Assembly: GCF_010726765.1 (NCBI RefSeq)
Contig: NZ_AP022601.1
Coordinates: 744,001 to 808,000 of the forward strand
Origin: Mycobacterium gallinarum
GTDB taxonomy: Bacteria > Actinomycetota > Actinomycetes > Mycobacteriales > Mycobacteriaceae
DNA: 64,000 bases
Direction: 5' to 3'
The notes under the pieces are model-generated. The model ran no database searches, was not told the DNA's origin, and saw only the letters and a program-made list of their open reading frames with translations. How positions within the stretch are numbered: the stretch's first letter is position 1; each line of letters opens with the position of its first letter. The position numbers and the translations under genes are program-made. This document shows, one piece after another, positions 42,424 to 51,153 of this stretch.

Positions 42424-42765
42424 ATGGCGGAAGCAGGTGGCCACGCGGGCGTCGATGCGGTGGTGCGACGGGCGTCGTCGGCGCTCGCCGACGTCGACAC
42501 CGGCGGCTGGGCGCAGCGGTTCGACCTGCTCTCCGACCCGCACCGGCTGGAGATCCTGCTCGTCCTGCACCGCGCACCCGGCATCAACGTCGGCGACCTC
42601 GCCTCGGTGCTCGGACGGTCCGAGAACGCCGTGTCGCAGGCGCTGCGAGTACTGCGTCAGCAGGGCTGGGTGAGCTCCACCCGGGTCGGCCGTGCCGTGA
42701 GCTACCGCCTCGAGGACGAGATCGTGCACGACCTCCTGCACTGGATCGGCGCGCGGCACGGCTGA
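42424..42765 (+). CDS. ArsR/SmtB-family winged-helix regulator
   Basis: 113 residues. Helix-turn-helix: FDLLSDPHRLEILLVLHRAPGINVGDLASVLGRSENAVSQALRVLRQQGWVSSTRVGRAVSYRL. No cysteine is present, so it cannot be an ArsR/CadC-type thiol sensor; the last helix has EDEIVHDLLHWIGARHG with three His and acidic residues, which might form an alpha-5-type site for Ni, Co or Zn, but it does not match NmtR or KmtR exactly. It may instead sense no metal. It starts its own leaderless transcript and lies 10 bases before the kinase-like gene. Confidence 0.82.
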   Translation: MAEAGGHAGVDAVVRRASSALADVDTGGWAQRFDLLSDPHRLEILLVLHRAPGINVGDLASVLGRSENAVSQALRVLRQQGWVSSTRVGRAVSYRLEDEIVHDLLHWIGARHG

Positions 42766-42775
42766 AGGACAGCGC

Positions 42776-43699
42776 ATGCCGCTGACGCTCACCGACGAAC
42801 AACTCAACGAGAGGTTCGACCAGATCTCGGCGTTGGCCGGGCGGCCGCGCCGCCTCGATGAGCTTCCGGGCGGACTGACCAACCGCAACATCAAAATCAC
42901 GACGCCCGATGCCGTCTACGTCGCGCGCTGCACCGACGCATCGTCGGGAATGCTGGGAATTGACCGCGACCGCGAGTGCCACAACACCCGCGCCGCCGAA
43001 CAGGCGGGGGTCGGCGCGCCGGTCATCGACTACCGCCCCGACCTCGGCATCCTGCTGCTCGGTTATCTCGAGGGAAAAACACTGTCCAACGACGATTTTC
43101 AACGGCCGGGGGTGATCGCAAAGGCGGCCGCGGCGGTGCGTACCCTGCACTCCGGGCCGCGTTTCCGCGGTCGATTCGACATGTTCGAACTCCAGCCGCA
43201 ATATTTGAAAACCGTGCTGGACAAAGGATTCCGTATCCCCGACGATTACCTCGACCATGCGGACACCTTCAACGACATCGCCAGGGTGCTGGCGGTCACC
43301 GATGAACAGACGGTGCCATGCAACAACGATCTGCTGGCCGGCAACTTCATCGAGGACGGCGACCGGATGTGGCTGATCGACTACGAATACTCCGGCAACA
43401 ACGATCCGTGCTTCGAGCTGGGGAACACCTGGGCCGAGTGCGGATTGTCCACCGACCAACTCGACGAGTTCGTCACGGCGTACTACGGGCAGCGGCTGCG
43501 CAATAAAGTCGCGCGAGCGCACCTGCAGGGCATCGTCGGAAAATACGGTTGGACGTTGTGGGGCTGCATACAGAACGGTTCGAGTGCAATCGATTTCGAC
43601 TTCTGGGGATGGGCGATGGAACGTTATGAGGGTGCGGTGGCCGAGTTCAAGGGACCGAACCTGACTCGGCTGCTCGACGATGCGCAGGCTGCCGACTGA
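42776..43699 (+). CDS. choline/ethanolamine kinase-like phosphotransferase
   Basis: 307 residues. Aminoglycoside/choline-kinase fold: ELPGGLTNRNIKITT (nucleotide loop), VAAPVIDYRP-like GAPVIDYRPDLGILLLGYLEG, the Brenner motif CNNDLLAGNF (where His is replaced by Asn, with the catalytic Asp kept), and WLIDYEYSGNNDPCFELGNTWAE (metal-binding Asp in IDYEY). This is the LicA/choline kinase layout; an amine alcohol such as choline or ethanolamine is the likely substrate. It overlaps the next gene by one base (TGATG), linking it to dimethylglycine/sarcosine oxidation. Confidence 0.8.
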   Translation: MPLTLTDEQLNERFDQISALAGRPRRLDELPGGLTNRNIKITTPDAVYVARCTDASSGMLGIDRDRECHNTRAAEQAGVGAPVIDYRPDLGILLLGYLEGKTLSNDDFQRPGVIAKAAAAVRTLHSGPRFRGRFDMFELQPQYLKTVLDKGFRIPDDYLDHADTFNDIARVLAVTDEQTVPCNNDLLAGNFIEDGDRMWLIDYEYSGNNDPCFELGNTWAECGLSTDQLDEFVTAYYGQRLRNKVARAHLQGIVGKYGWTLWGCIQNGSSAIDFDFWGWAMERYEGAVAEFKGPNLTRLLDDAQAAD

Positions 43700-46152
43700 T
43701 GGCGACTGAGCTGCCCGGCCGTGCCCAGGTCGTCATCATCGGCGGCGGCGTCATCGGCACCAGCGTCGCCTACCATCTGACGAAACTGGGGCTCACCGAT
43801 GTCGTACTGATCGAACAGGGGCAGCTGTCGAGCGGCACGACATGGCACGCCGCGGGACTGGTAGGCCAGTTGCGTGCCTCGGAGAGCGCGACACGTCTGG
43901 TGCAGTATTCGACACAGCTGTACGCGGAACTGGAGAACGAGACGGGTCTGTCGGCAGGCTACAAGCGGTGCGGGGGAGTCACGGTCGCGCGTACCGAGGA
44001 CCGGATGACCCAGTTGCGCCGCACGGCCGCCAGCGCCGAGGCATTCAACATGGAGTGCGAACTGCTCAGCCCCGAACAGGCGCTCGAGCACTATCCGGTG
44101 ATGCGCGTCGACGACCTCGTCGGCGCGATCTGGTTGCCCGGCGATGGTAAAGCCAACCCGACCGACCTGACGTTCGCGCTGGCCAAGGGTGCGCGGATGC
44201 GCGGTGCCCGAATCCACGAAAAGACCAGGGTGCTCGACGTGCTCACCGCTGCGGGGCGGGTGTCTGGGGTTCGCACGGACGCCGGCGACATCGAGGCCGA
44301 GATCGTCGTCAACTGTGCGGGGCAGTGGGCGAAGCAGATCGGTGCGATGGCGGGCGTCAACGTTCCGCTGCACTCGGCCGAGCATTTCTACGTCGTGTCC
44401 GAACGCATCGACGGTGTCCACCCCGACCTACCGATCCTGCGTGATCCCGACGGCTACACCTACTTCAAGGAGGAGGTCGGCGGACTGGTCATCGGGGGTT
44501 TCGAACCCGAGGCGAAGCCGTGGGTGTCACCGGATCAGATTCCGTACCCGTTCGAGTTCCAGCTTCTGGACGAGGACTGGGAACACTTCGAGATCCTGAT
44601 GAACAGTGCGCTGCTACGCATCCCTGTGCTCGAGGAGACAGGTATCAAGAAGTTCTACAACGGGCCGGAGAGCTTCACGCCCGACAACCAGTTCATCCTC
44701 GGAGCAGCGCCCGAGCTCGAAAACTTCTTCGTGGGTGCGGGATTCAACTCCGTCGGTATCGCCACCGCCGGTGGAGCCGGCCGTGCGCTCGCAGAGTGGA
44801 TCGCCAACGGTGCGCCGACCGGTGACCTGACGGGTGTCGACATCCGCCGGTTCGCACCGTTCAACGGCAACAGCAGGTGGCTGCACGACCGCGTCGCCGA
44901 AGTGCTCGGATTGCATTACGAGGTGCCATGGCCCAACAGGGAGATGACGACCGCCCGGCCGTTCCGGAGATCACCCGTGCATCACCTGATCGACGCCGCG
45001 AACGCCAACTTCGGCAGCCGGATGGGGTGGGAGCGAGCCAACTTCTTCGCGCCCCCCGGTGTAGCGCCGACCATCGAATACACGTGGGGCAAGCCGAATT
45101 GGCTGCCGTGGTCGGCTGCGGAGCAGGCCAACACCAGGACCAACGTCACGGTGTTCGACCAGACCTCGTTCTCGAAATACATCCTGGCCGGGACGGACGC
45201 CGAGACGGCCTTGCAGTGGCTGTGCACCGCAGACGTCGCGGTGCCGGTCGGCCGATCGGTGTACACCGGCATGCTCAACGAGCGGGGCACCTACGAGTCA
45301 GATGTGACAGTCACCAGGACCGGCGCCGCGGAATTCCTGATCGTCAGCAGTGCGGCCACCACCGAACGCGACAAGGACCACATCCGGTCGAACCTGCGTG
45401 GAGCCAATGCATCGCTGGTCGACGTGACATCGGCGTATGCGGTATTCGGCGTCATGGGTCCCAAATCCCGCGATCTGCTGGCGAATCTCACCCCGGCTGA
45501 TCTCTCCGACGAGGCTTTTCCGTTCGGCACCAGCCGGCAGATCCCGCTCGGATACGCGACGGTGCGGGCGACGCGCATCACCTACGTCGGCGAATTGGGT
45601 TGGGAGCTCTATGTTCCCGCCGAGTTCGCGGTCGGTGTCTACGAAGATCTGATGTCTGAGGGAGCACCGTGGGGTGTGGGGCGCGGCGGCTATTACGCGA
45701 TCGAATCACTGCGATTGGAGAAGGGCTATCGCGCGTTCGGCCGCGAACTGACACCCAGTGAGAACCCGGTTGAGGCGGGTCTGCTGTTCGCATGCAAGCT
45801 CAAGTCCGACATCCCGTTCCTCGGACGGGAAGCCGTCGAGAAAGCCAAGGCCGAGGGGCCGCGCAAGCGACTCGTCGGATTCCGGGTCGACGACTCCGAA
45901 GCGATGCTGTGGGGCGGCGAGCTGATCCGGCGCGACGGGGTCGTGGCGGGCCAGGTCACGTCGGCGGCATGGGGTGAGACCACCGGCGCCTGCGTCGGAC
46001 TGGCGTACGTACGGCAGCCCGATCACGGCGTGGTCGACGCGAAGTGGGTGAACAGCGGGGCCTATCAGGTCAACGTCGGCGGCCGGCTGTACCCGATCTC
46101 GGTGTCGCTTCGGCCGCTGTACGACCCGTCCAACGAGCGGATTCGCCCCTAG
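43699..46152 (+). CDS. FAD-dependent dimethylglycine/sarcosine dehydrogenase-like protein with GcvT domain
   Basis: 817 residues. N-terminal DAO-type FAD domain: VVIIGGGVIGTSVAYHLTKLG, then SGTTWHAAGLVGQLR, the region of FAD attachment in this family. The C-terminal part (from about residue 430) is a glycine-cleavage T-protein (aminomethyltransferase) domain binding folate: FDQTSFSKYILAGTDAETAL, YVGELGWELYVPAEF, YYAIESLRLEKGYRAFGRELTPSENP. Enzymes of this build oxidise N-methylglycines and pass the one-carbon unit to tetrahydrofolate. With the choline-kinase-like neighbour it suggests use of choline or betaine derivatives. Ends 29 bases before the SARP gene. Confidence 0.87.
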   Translation: MATELPGRAQVVIIGGGVIGTSVAYHLTKLGLTDVVLIEQGQLSSGTTWHAAGLVGQLRASESATRLVQYSTQLYAELENETGLSAGYKRCGGVTVARTEDRMTQLRRTAASAEAFNMECELLSPEQALEHYPVMRVDDLVGAIWLPGDGKANPTDLTFALAKGARMRGARIHEKTRVLDVLTAAGRVSGVRTDAGDIEAEIVVNCAGQWAKQIGAMAGVNVPLHSAEHFYVVSERIDGVHPDLPILRDPDGYTYFKEEVGGLVIGGFEPEAKPWVSPDQIPYPFEFQLLDEDWEHFEILMNSALLRIPVLEETGIKKFYNGPESFTPDNQFILGAAPELENFFVGAGFNSVGIATAGGAGRALAEWIANGAPTGDLTGVDIRRFAPFNGNSRWLHDRVAEVLGLHYEVPWPNREMTTARPFRRSPVHHLIDAANANFGSRMGWERANFFAPPGVAPTIEYTWGKPNWLPWSAAEQANTRTNVTVFDQTSFSKYILAGTDAETALQWLCTADVAVPVGRSVYTGMLNERGTYESDVTVTRTGAAEFLIVSSAATTERDKDHIRSNLRGANASLVDVTSAYAVFGVMGPKSRDLLANLTPADLSDEAFPFGTSRQIPLGYATVRATRITYVGELGWELYVPAEFAVGVYEDLMSEGAPWGVGRGGYYAIESLRLEKGYRAFGRELTPSENPVEAGLLFACKLKSDIPFLGREAVEKAKAEGPRKRLVGFRVDDSEAMLWGGELIRRDGVVAGQVTSAAWGETTGACVGLAYVRQPDHGVVDAKWVNSGAYQVNVGGRLYPISVSLRPLYDPSNERIRP

Positions 46153-46181
46153 CCGCGGCGGTCTGCGGAAAGCTGTACCCC

Positions 46182-49058
46182 GTGACGGTGGACTTCCGGC
46201 TGCTCGGCGATGTCGAGGTCCGACTCGACGGGCAGAGGCTCGACGTCGGCCATGCCCGCCAGCGCTGTGTGCTCGCTGCGTTGCTGATCGACGTCAACCG
46301 GCCCGTCCCTACCGACCAACTGATCCTGCGGGTCTGGGCCGACGACCCGCCGCACCGGGAGCGCAACGCGCTCGCCGCGTACCTGTCGCGGTTGCGACAC
46401 CTGTTCGCGGACACCGACGAGGTTGCGGTCGTGCGCGAGCCCGGTGGCTACCTGCTGTCGGCCGACCAGCTGTCGGTGGACGTGCACCGCTTTCGTCACC
46501 TTGCGGCGCGAGCACGTGCGGTGTCCGACTCGGCCGAAGCCGCCGGGTTGTTCGACGCCGCTCTCGAACTGTGGCGCGGATCCCCGTTCGCGGCGCTTGA
46601 CACCCCATGGTTCAACGACGTTCGTGATTCGCTTGAGGTGGAGCGACTCTCGGTCGTGCTGGATCGCAATGATGTCGCGCTGCAGGCAGGGCGACATGCC
46701 GAGCTGCTCGGAGAACTCACGCTGGCGCTGCAGGCGCACCCGCTCGATGAGCGGCTGGCCGGCCAGCTGATGCTGGCCCAGTACCGCAGCGGCAGACAGG
46801 CCGCCGCGCTGGAGACCTACCGTCAGATGCGCGACCGCCTCGTCGACGAACTCGGCGTCGACCCCAGCCCGCCCCTGCAGGCGGTGCACCAACAGATTCT
46901 CGGCGGCGGGGCCCCGCCGCCGCCGGCTTTCGAAACCGCTGCGCCGCAACGTGTGGAAACCCGTGCGCTGGCCGGGCTTCCGCGGCGGGTGACGACCTTC
47001 GTCGGACGCGAGAACGATGTGGCCAAAGTCATCGCCGCCCTGCGCGACGGCCCCCTGGTGACGCTGACCGGGGTCGGCGGTGTCGGAAAGACCCGGCTCG
47101 CACTGGAGACCGCCGAGCGCGAACGGCATCGCTTCGGCGACGGTGCTGTCGTTTGTGAACTGGCGCCGATCGAGGACGGGCCGGCCGTGACCCACGCGGT
47201 CGCAGCGGCATTGCGACTCCAGCAACAGCAGGGCCTGGGTATCGAGGAGACCGTCATCGAGTACCTCCGCACCCGTGAACTGCTGTTGGTGGTCGACAAC
47301 TGCGAACACGTGCTGGAGGACTCGGCGCGGCTGCTCGAGCGGATCGCCGGATACTGCCCCCGGGTGGCGGTGCTGGCCACCAGCAGGGAAGCGCTGGGAA
47401 TCGCAGGGGAGCGGGTCCTGCCCGTCAATCCGTTGCCGATTGACGACGCCACACTGCTGTTCGCGGACCGCGCGAGGGCGAGCCGGTCGGACTTCGACGT
47501 CGACCACGAGCCGGTCGGAGCGGTGGCCGAAATCTGCCGTCGGCTCGACGGGCTGCCGCTTGCCATCGAGCTCGCGGCGGCGCGCGTGCGGTTGATGGGC
47601 AGTCTCGATATCGCCCGCCGGCTCGATCGACTACGACTGCTGACAGGTGGGGCGCGCGGTGCGCATCCGCGCCAACAGAGCCTGTCGGCGACCATCGACT
47701 GGTCCTATCACCTGCTCTCGGAACCGGAACAAGCCCTGTTCGCCCGGTTGTCGGTCTTCGCGGGCGGTTTCGACATCGACGCCGTGCACGGCATCTGCGG
47801 CAACGCCGATGCCGACGAGGACGATACGCTCGAACTGCTGGCCGGGCTCATTGACAAGTCGATGGTCACCACTCGTGGTGGTACGCACACCTCGCGTTAC
47901 GCGGTTCTGGAAACTCTGCGTGCCTACGGCCGGGACCGATTGCGGGACAACAATCTTGACGATGCCTACGCGATGCGCCATGCCGCGTACTTCACCACAC
48001 TCGCCGAGCGCGCCGCGGCGGGTACTCAGGGGATCGACGAGCGGGCGTGGGTCGAACGGATGTTGCCAGACTATGACAATCTGCGTGCGTCGTTCGAGCA
48101 TCTGATGACGGCATCCGACCTGGACACCGCGCTACGGCTGGTCACGTCTCTGCCCGAATTCGTCCATCTGCGAATAGGTTACGAGTCGTCCGGCTGGGCA
48201 GAACGAGTCGTCGAGTTGGCCGACAGCGACCACCCCTTGTATGTCGCAGCCGTCGGTTTCGCCGCGCGGGGGGCGTGGAACCGCGGTGACTTCACCTCAG
48301 CGGTGTCGCTGGCCTCGCTCGCGGACGGACGAGTGCCGGGGCGAGGTACCGGACGCGTCGCGTATCCGGGTGACGTGCTGGCCGACGTCGCGCTCTATCA
48401 GGGCGATGCGGCCACGGCCCTGGCGCACTACGACAGTGAGGTGTCGCGCGCCCGCCACGATGACGACCCGATTCGATTGGTGTGGACGCTGTTCTACGTG
48501 TCGATCTGCCATGCCGCGATGCGCAACCCGCATCACGGCATCGACGCCGCGGAGGAATCGCTGCGAGTGGCCGAGGAAACGGCGAATCCGACGGCGCGGT
48601 CCATGGGGCGTTACGCCCTTGGCCTGGTGCTCAAGAAATCCGATCCGGACCGGGCGCTGGTGTTGTTCGACAGCGCCGCCGAACTCGCCGCGTCGGTGCA
48701 GAACTTCTGGTGGCACGGGATCGCGCTGATGGAGGCGGCGGCTACCCGCGCGGTGCATGGCGAGCCGTCGAGCGCGGCGCAGTCTCTCATCGAGGTGCTC
48801 GACCACTGGGACCGGGTGGGCGACTGGAGTCAGCAATGGCTCAACGTCCGCTACGTCACGCGCTTCCTGGCCCGAATGGGCGCGCACGACGATGCCGTCG
48901 CGCTGCATCACGCGCTCCTCGGCGCGAAAAGGCTCTCGCCACTCGAGGAGGGCCACACCAGGGCGATCGGCGAGCAACAGCAGGGCGCCCTGAGCCCATC
49001 CGAGGCCGTGGTGCTGGCCCGCGCGAGTCTGGTTCGCTACGCCTCGCATCCGGCCTAG
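46182..49058 (+). CDS. SARP/AfsR-type regulator: winged helix, BTAD, NB-ARC ATPase, TPR
   Basis: 958 residues from the GTG at 46182 (GGAAAG nine bases before). Residues 1-95: OmpR-like winged helix (TVDFRLLGDVEVRLDGQRLD, RQRCVLAALLIDVNRPVPTDQL). About 95-245: bacterial transcriptional activation domain (DVHRFRHLAARARAV... GRQAAALETYRQMRDRLVDELGVDP). About 270-520: NB-ARC ATPase with Walker A TGVGGVGKTRLAL (near residue 297), LLLVVDNCEHVLE as Walker B and GLPLAIELAAAR. The rest is helical TPR-like repeats. It is a large ATP-driven activator; targets unknown, though it follows the amine operon on the same strand. Confidence 0.88.
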   Translation: MTVDFRLLGDVEVRLDGQRLDVGHARQRCVLAALLIDVNRPVPTDQLILRVWADDPPHRERNALAAYLSRLRHLFADTDEVAVVREPGGYLLSADQLSVDVHRFRHLAARARAVSDSAEAAGLFDAALELWRGSPFAALDTPWFNDVRDSLEVERLSVVLDRNDVALQAGRHAELLGELTLALQAHPLDERLAGQLMLAQYRSGRQAAALETYRQMRDRLVDELGVDPSPPLQAVHQQILGGGAPPPPAFETAAPQRVETRALAGLPRRVTTFVGRENDVAKVIAALRDGPLVTLTGVGGVGKTRLALETAERERHRFGDGAVVCELAPIEDGPAVTHAVAAALRLQQQQGLGIEETVIEYLRTRELLLVVDNCEHVLEDSARLLERIAGYCPRVAVLATSREALGIAGERVLPVNPLPIDDATLLFADRARASRSDFDVDHEPVGAVAEICRRLDGLPLAIELAAARVRLMGSLDIARRLDRLRLLTGGARGAHPRQQSLSATIDWSYHLLSEPEQALFARLSVFAGGFDIDAVHGICGNADADEDDTLELLAGLIDKSMVTTRGGTHTSRYAVLETLRAYGRDRLRDNNLDDAYAMRHAAYFTTLAERAAAGTQGIDERAWVERMLPDYDNLRASFEHLMTASDLDTALRLVTSLPEFVHLRIGYESSGWAERVVELADSDHPLYVAAVGFAARGAWNRGDFTSAVSLASLADGRVPGRGTGRVAYPGDVLADVALYQGDAATALAHYDSEVSRARHDDDPIRLVWTLFYVSICHAAMRNPHHGIDAAEESLRVAEETANPTARSMGRYALGLVLKKSDPDRALVLFDSAAELAASVQNFWWHGIALMEAAATRAVHGEPSSAAQSLIEVLDHWDRVGDWSQQWLNVRYVTRFLARMGAHDDAVALHHALLGAKRLSPLEEGHTRAIGEQQQGALSPSEAVVLARASLVRYASHPA

Positions 49059-49178
49059 CCGCTTTTGACCAGGACATTTCACGATCGTCCAACGTCTGCC
49101 GAAACTCCGCACGCGACGGTGATGTCGTCACGAGCTCACCGGAAACAGCCGTTGAGCGGAAAGCAAAGGAGACACAAC

Positions 49179-49448
49179 ATGGAGAACCGCAGAATGTTCA
49201 AACGAGCGATGGCGGCGGCGCTGCTGTCGGCGACCCTCGCGACGCCGGTGACCGCCCTACTCGCCACGGGCACGGCCAACGCCAGGCCGATCGAGAGCCC
49301 CAATTGCCGTGGCATCGCCAAGGCGATCGACAGCAGCATGTACATGGCAAACGTGGCACGAGACCAAGGCGACACAAAGGCTGCGCGCGAGTACATGAGG
49401 GATGCCGCCCGCGCCAGTGCGAACTACCAAAGGCACTGCACGTCGTAA
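49179..49448 (+). CDS. small exported protein of unknown function
   Basis: 89 residues from the ATG with AAAGGAGA at 49166, a strong site which decides the start. Signal peptide FKRAMAAALLSATLATPVTALLATGTANA, with cleavage probable after residue 35. The mature part of about 54 residues is mostly helical and has two cysteines (Cys43, Cys87) near its ends, a likely disulfide. I do not recognise a family. A strong terminator follows, so it is a single-gene unit. Confidence 0.78.
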   Translation: MENRRMFKRAMAAALLSATLATPVTALLATGTANARPIESPNCRGIAKAIDSSMYMANVARDQGDTKAAREYMRDAARASANYQRHCTS

Positions 49449-49451
49449 GCC

Positions 49452-49491
49452 GCTGAGCCAGGCGGGTCGCGATCTTCCCGCCTGGCTCAGC
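49452..49491. terminator. 15-bp terminator hairpin
   Basis: GCTGAGCCAGGCGGG (49452-49466) pairs perfectly with CCCGCCTGGCTCAGC (49477-49491) around a 10-base loop, 3 bases after the stop of the small exported protein. No U-run. Confidence 0.85.
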
Positions 49492-49543
49492 ACACCCGTC
49501 GTACCCGACGGTTCGCGCACAAATAATCGAAGGAGAAGGAATT

Positions 49544-50380
49544 ATGACCAGTATCGTGAAATCAGAAATCGACCGTGAGCTCAAGGCCAAGCACCGGGCG
49601 CTGTGGGCGTCGGGAGATTACGCGGCCGTCGCCGCGGAACTCATTCCCGCGCTTGGTCTCGAACTCGTCCGCGCGAGCGGCGTGAAGCAGGGTGACCATG
49701 TCCTGGACGTGGCCGCGGGCTCGGGTAACGCCGCCATACCCGCCGCCGAGGCAGGCGCGATCGTCACGGCAAGCGATCTGACGCCGGAGCTGTTCGACGC
49801 CGGCCGTAACATCGCCGCGCGCCGGGGTGTCGAGGTGGAATGGGTGGAAGCGGATGCGGAGGCTCTTCCTTTCGCCGACAACAGCTTTGACGCCGTTATC
49901 TCGTGTGTCGGTGTGATGTTCGCGCCGCACCACCAGGCGGCCGCCGACGAGTTGGTGCGGGTCACCCGTCGCGGCGGCACGATCGCCTTGCTCAGCTGGA
50001 CGCCCGAAGGGTTCATCGGCAACCTGTTCAAGACGATGAAGCCGTATGCCCCGCCGCCTCCGCCGGGAGCCAGCCCCGCCCCGTTGTGGGGTTCGGAGGG
50101 CCACGTCCGCGAGTTGTTCGGAGATCGCGTCAGCGATCTGACGATGTGGCGGCAGACCGTGGTGCTCGACCACTGCACCGAGCCCACGCAATTTCGGGAG
50201 TACTGGAAAAGCAACTACGGGCCGACGATCGCCGCGTACAAATTCAACGCGGACGCCCCCGACCGGATCGAGGCCCTCGACCGCGACTTCCTCGAGTTCC
50301 TCACCAGCTGGAACCGGGGCGACGACCAGCGCGCCGTTTGGGAGGCCGAATATCTGTTGGTCACCGCCACCAAGCGTTAG
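49544..50380 (+). CDS. class I SAM-dependent methyltransferase
   Basis: 278 residues; AAGGAGAAGGAAT directly upstream of the ATG. SAM-binding motif I is DHVLDVAAGSGNAAIPAAEAG (about residues 50-70), followed by VTASDLTPELFDAGR and EVEWVEADAEALPFADNSFDAVISCVGVMFAPHH, the Methyltransf_11 layout seen in UbiE-like enzymes. The region after VTRRGGTIALLSWTPEGF is also typical. Substrate unknown. It lies between two hairpins and so is probably a single transcript. Confidence 0.82.
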   Translation: MTSIVKSEIDRELKAKHRALWASGDYAAVAAELIPALGLELVRASGVKQGDHVLDVAAGSGNAAIPAAEAGAIVTASDLTPELFDAGRNIAARRGVEVEWVEADAEALPFADNSFDAVISCVGVMFAPHHQAAADELVRVTRRGGTIALLSWTPEGFIGNLFKTMKPYAPPPPPGASPAPLWGSEGHVRELFGDRVSDLTMWRQTVVLDHCTEPTQFREYWKSNYGPTIAAYKFNADAPDRIEALDRDFLEFLTSWNRGDDQRAVWEAEYLLVTATKR

Positions 50381-50388
50381 GACGGCTG

Positions 50389-50439
50389 GAACCCACACAT
50401 GAACATCTGTTCAGCTAGACAGGTGTTCGGTGTGGGTTC
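50389..50439. terminator. long hairpin between methyltransferase and cbiM
   Basis: Three stacked stems: GAACCCACAC (50389-50398) with GTGTGGGTTC (50430-50439), GAACA (50401-50405) with TGTTC (50424-50428), and CTGT (50407-50410) with ACAG (50419-50422), closing an 8-base loop. 19 base pairs interrupted by small bulges. It is 8 bases after the methyltransferase stop, so a terminator is likely, but it also forms the 5' region of cbiM and could be an RNA switch or operator. Confidence 0.65.
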
Positions 50440-50472
50440 TAGGCTCGCCTGGTGGTTGTGAATACGGTCGCC

Positions 50473-51153
50473 ATGCATATGAGCGACGGCATCGTCAATG
50501 CGCCGACATCGGTGATCTTCGGGGTCATCGCGGTGGCCGCCATCGGGTTGTGCGCGGTGAAAGCACGCACCGAACTCGATGAACGCACGGTGCCGCTGGC
50601 CGGTCTCGTCGCGGCGTTCGTCTTCGCCGTGCAGATGGTCAATTTCCCGATCCTGCCCGGCGTCAGCGGGCACCTGCTGGGCGGTGCGCTGGCCGCGATC
50701 CTGGTCGGCCCCTTCACCGGTGCGCTGTGCATCGCGATCGTGTTGATCGTGCAGTCGCTGCTGTTCGCCGACGGCGGAATCACCGCATTGGGCACCAACA
50801 TCACCAACATGGCCGTCGTCGGCGTCGCCGTGGGGTACGGGACAGCCGTCGCGCTGTATGCGATCGCGCGGCGGGGCAAAGCCGATCTGCCGGTGCCTGC
50901 GCTCGGCGTCATCGCGTTCATCGCCGCGGTGATCGGAACGGCATGCGCGGCAATGGCGTTTGTCGTCGAATACGCCATCGGGGGCGCCGGCGCCACGTCG
51001 CTCGGCACAGTGGCCGCCTACATGTTCGGCACGCACGTGCTGATCGGCGTCGGGGAAGGATTGATCACTGCCGTCACGGTGATGGCCGTGGCACGTTCGC
51101 GCCCCGACCTCGTCTATCTGATGCGCCGCGCCCGGACGGCGGTGCCGGCGTGA
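50473..51153 (+). CDS. cbiM: cobalt/nickel ECF transporter substrate-binding subunit CbiM
   Basis: 226 residues. I chose ATG 50473 over the GTG at 50452 because CbiM/NikM proteins need a free N-terminus Met-His-x-x-x-Gly: the amino group and His2 bind the metal, and only this start gives MHMSDGIV. Seven or so membrane helices follow, with AVQMVNFPILPGVSGHLLGGALAAILVGP (conserved His) and the QSLLFADGGITALGTNITNMA segment that are hallmarks of the family. It binds Co(II) or Ni(II) and works with CbiN, CbiQ and CbiO. Coupled to cbiN by GTGA. Confidence 0.92.
   Translation: MHMSDGIVNAPTSVIFGVIAVAAIGLCAVKARTELDERTVPLAGLVAAFVFAVQMVNFPILPGVSGHLLGGALAAILVGPFTGALCIAIVLIVQSLLFADGGITALGTNITNMAVVGVAVGYGTAVALYAIARRGKADLPVPALGVIAFIAAVIGTACAAMAFVVEYAIGGAGATSLGTVAAYMFGTHVLIGVGEGLITAVTVMAVARSRPDLVYLMRRARTAVPA

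Noticed and set aside
50381..50472. Cobalamin riboswitch upstream of cbiM
   Set aside because: Only about 90 bases are available and none of the conserved riboswitch core sequence is present; the hairpin is a simple bulged stem.
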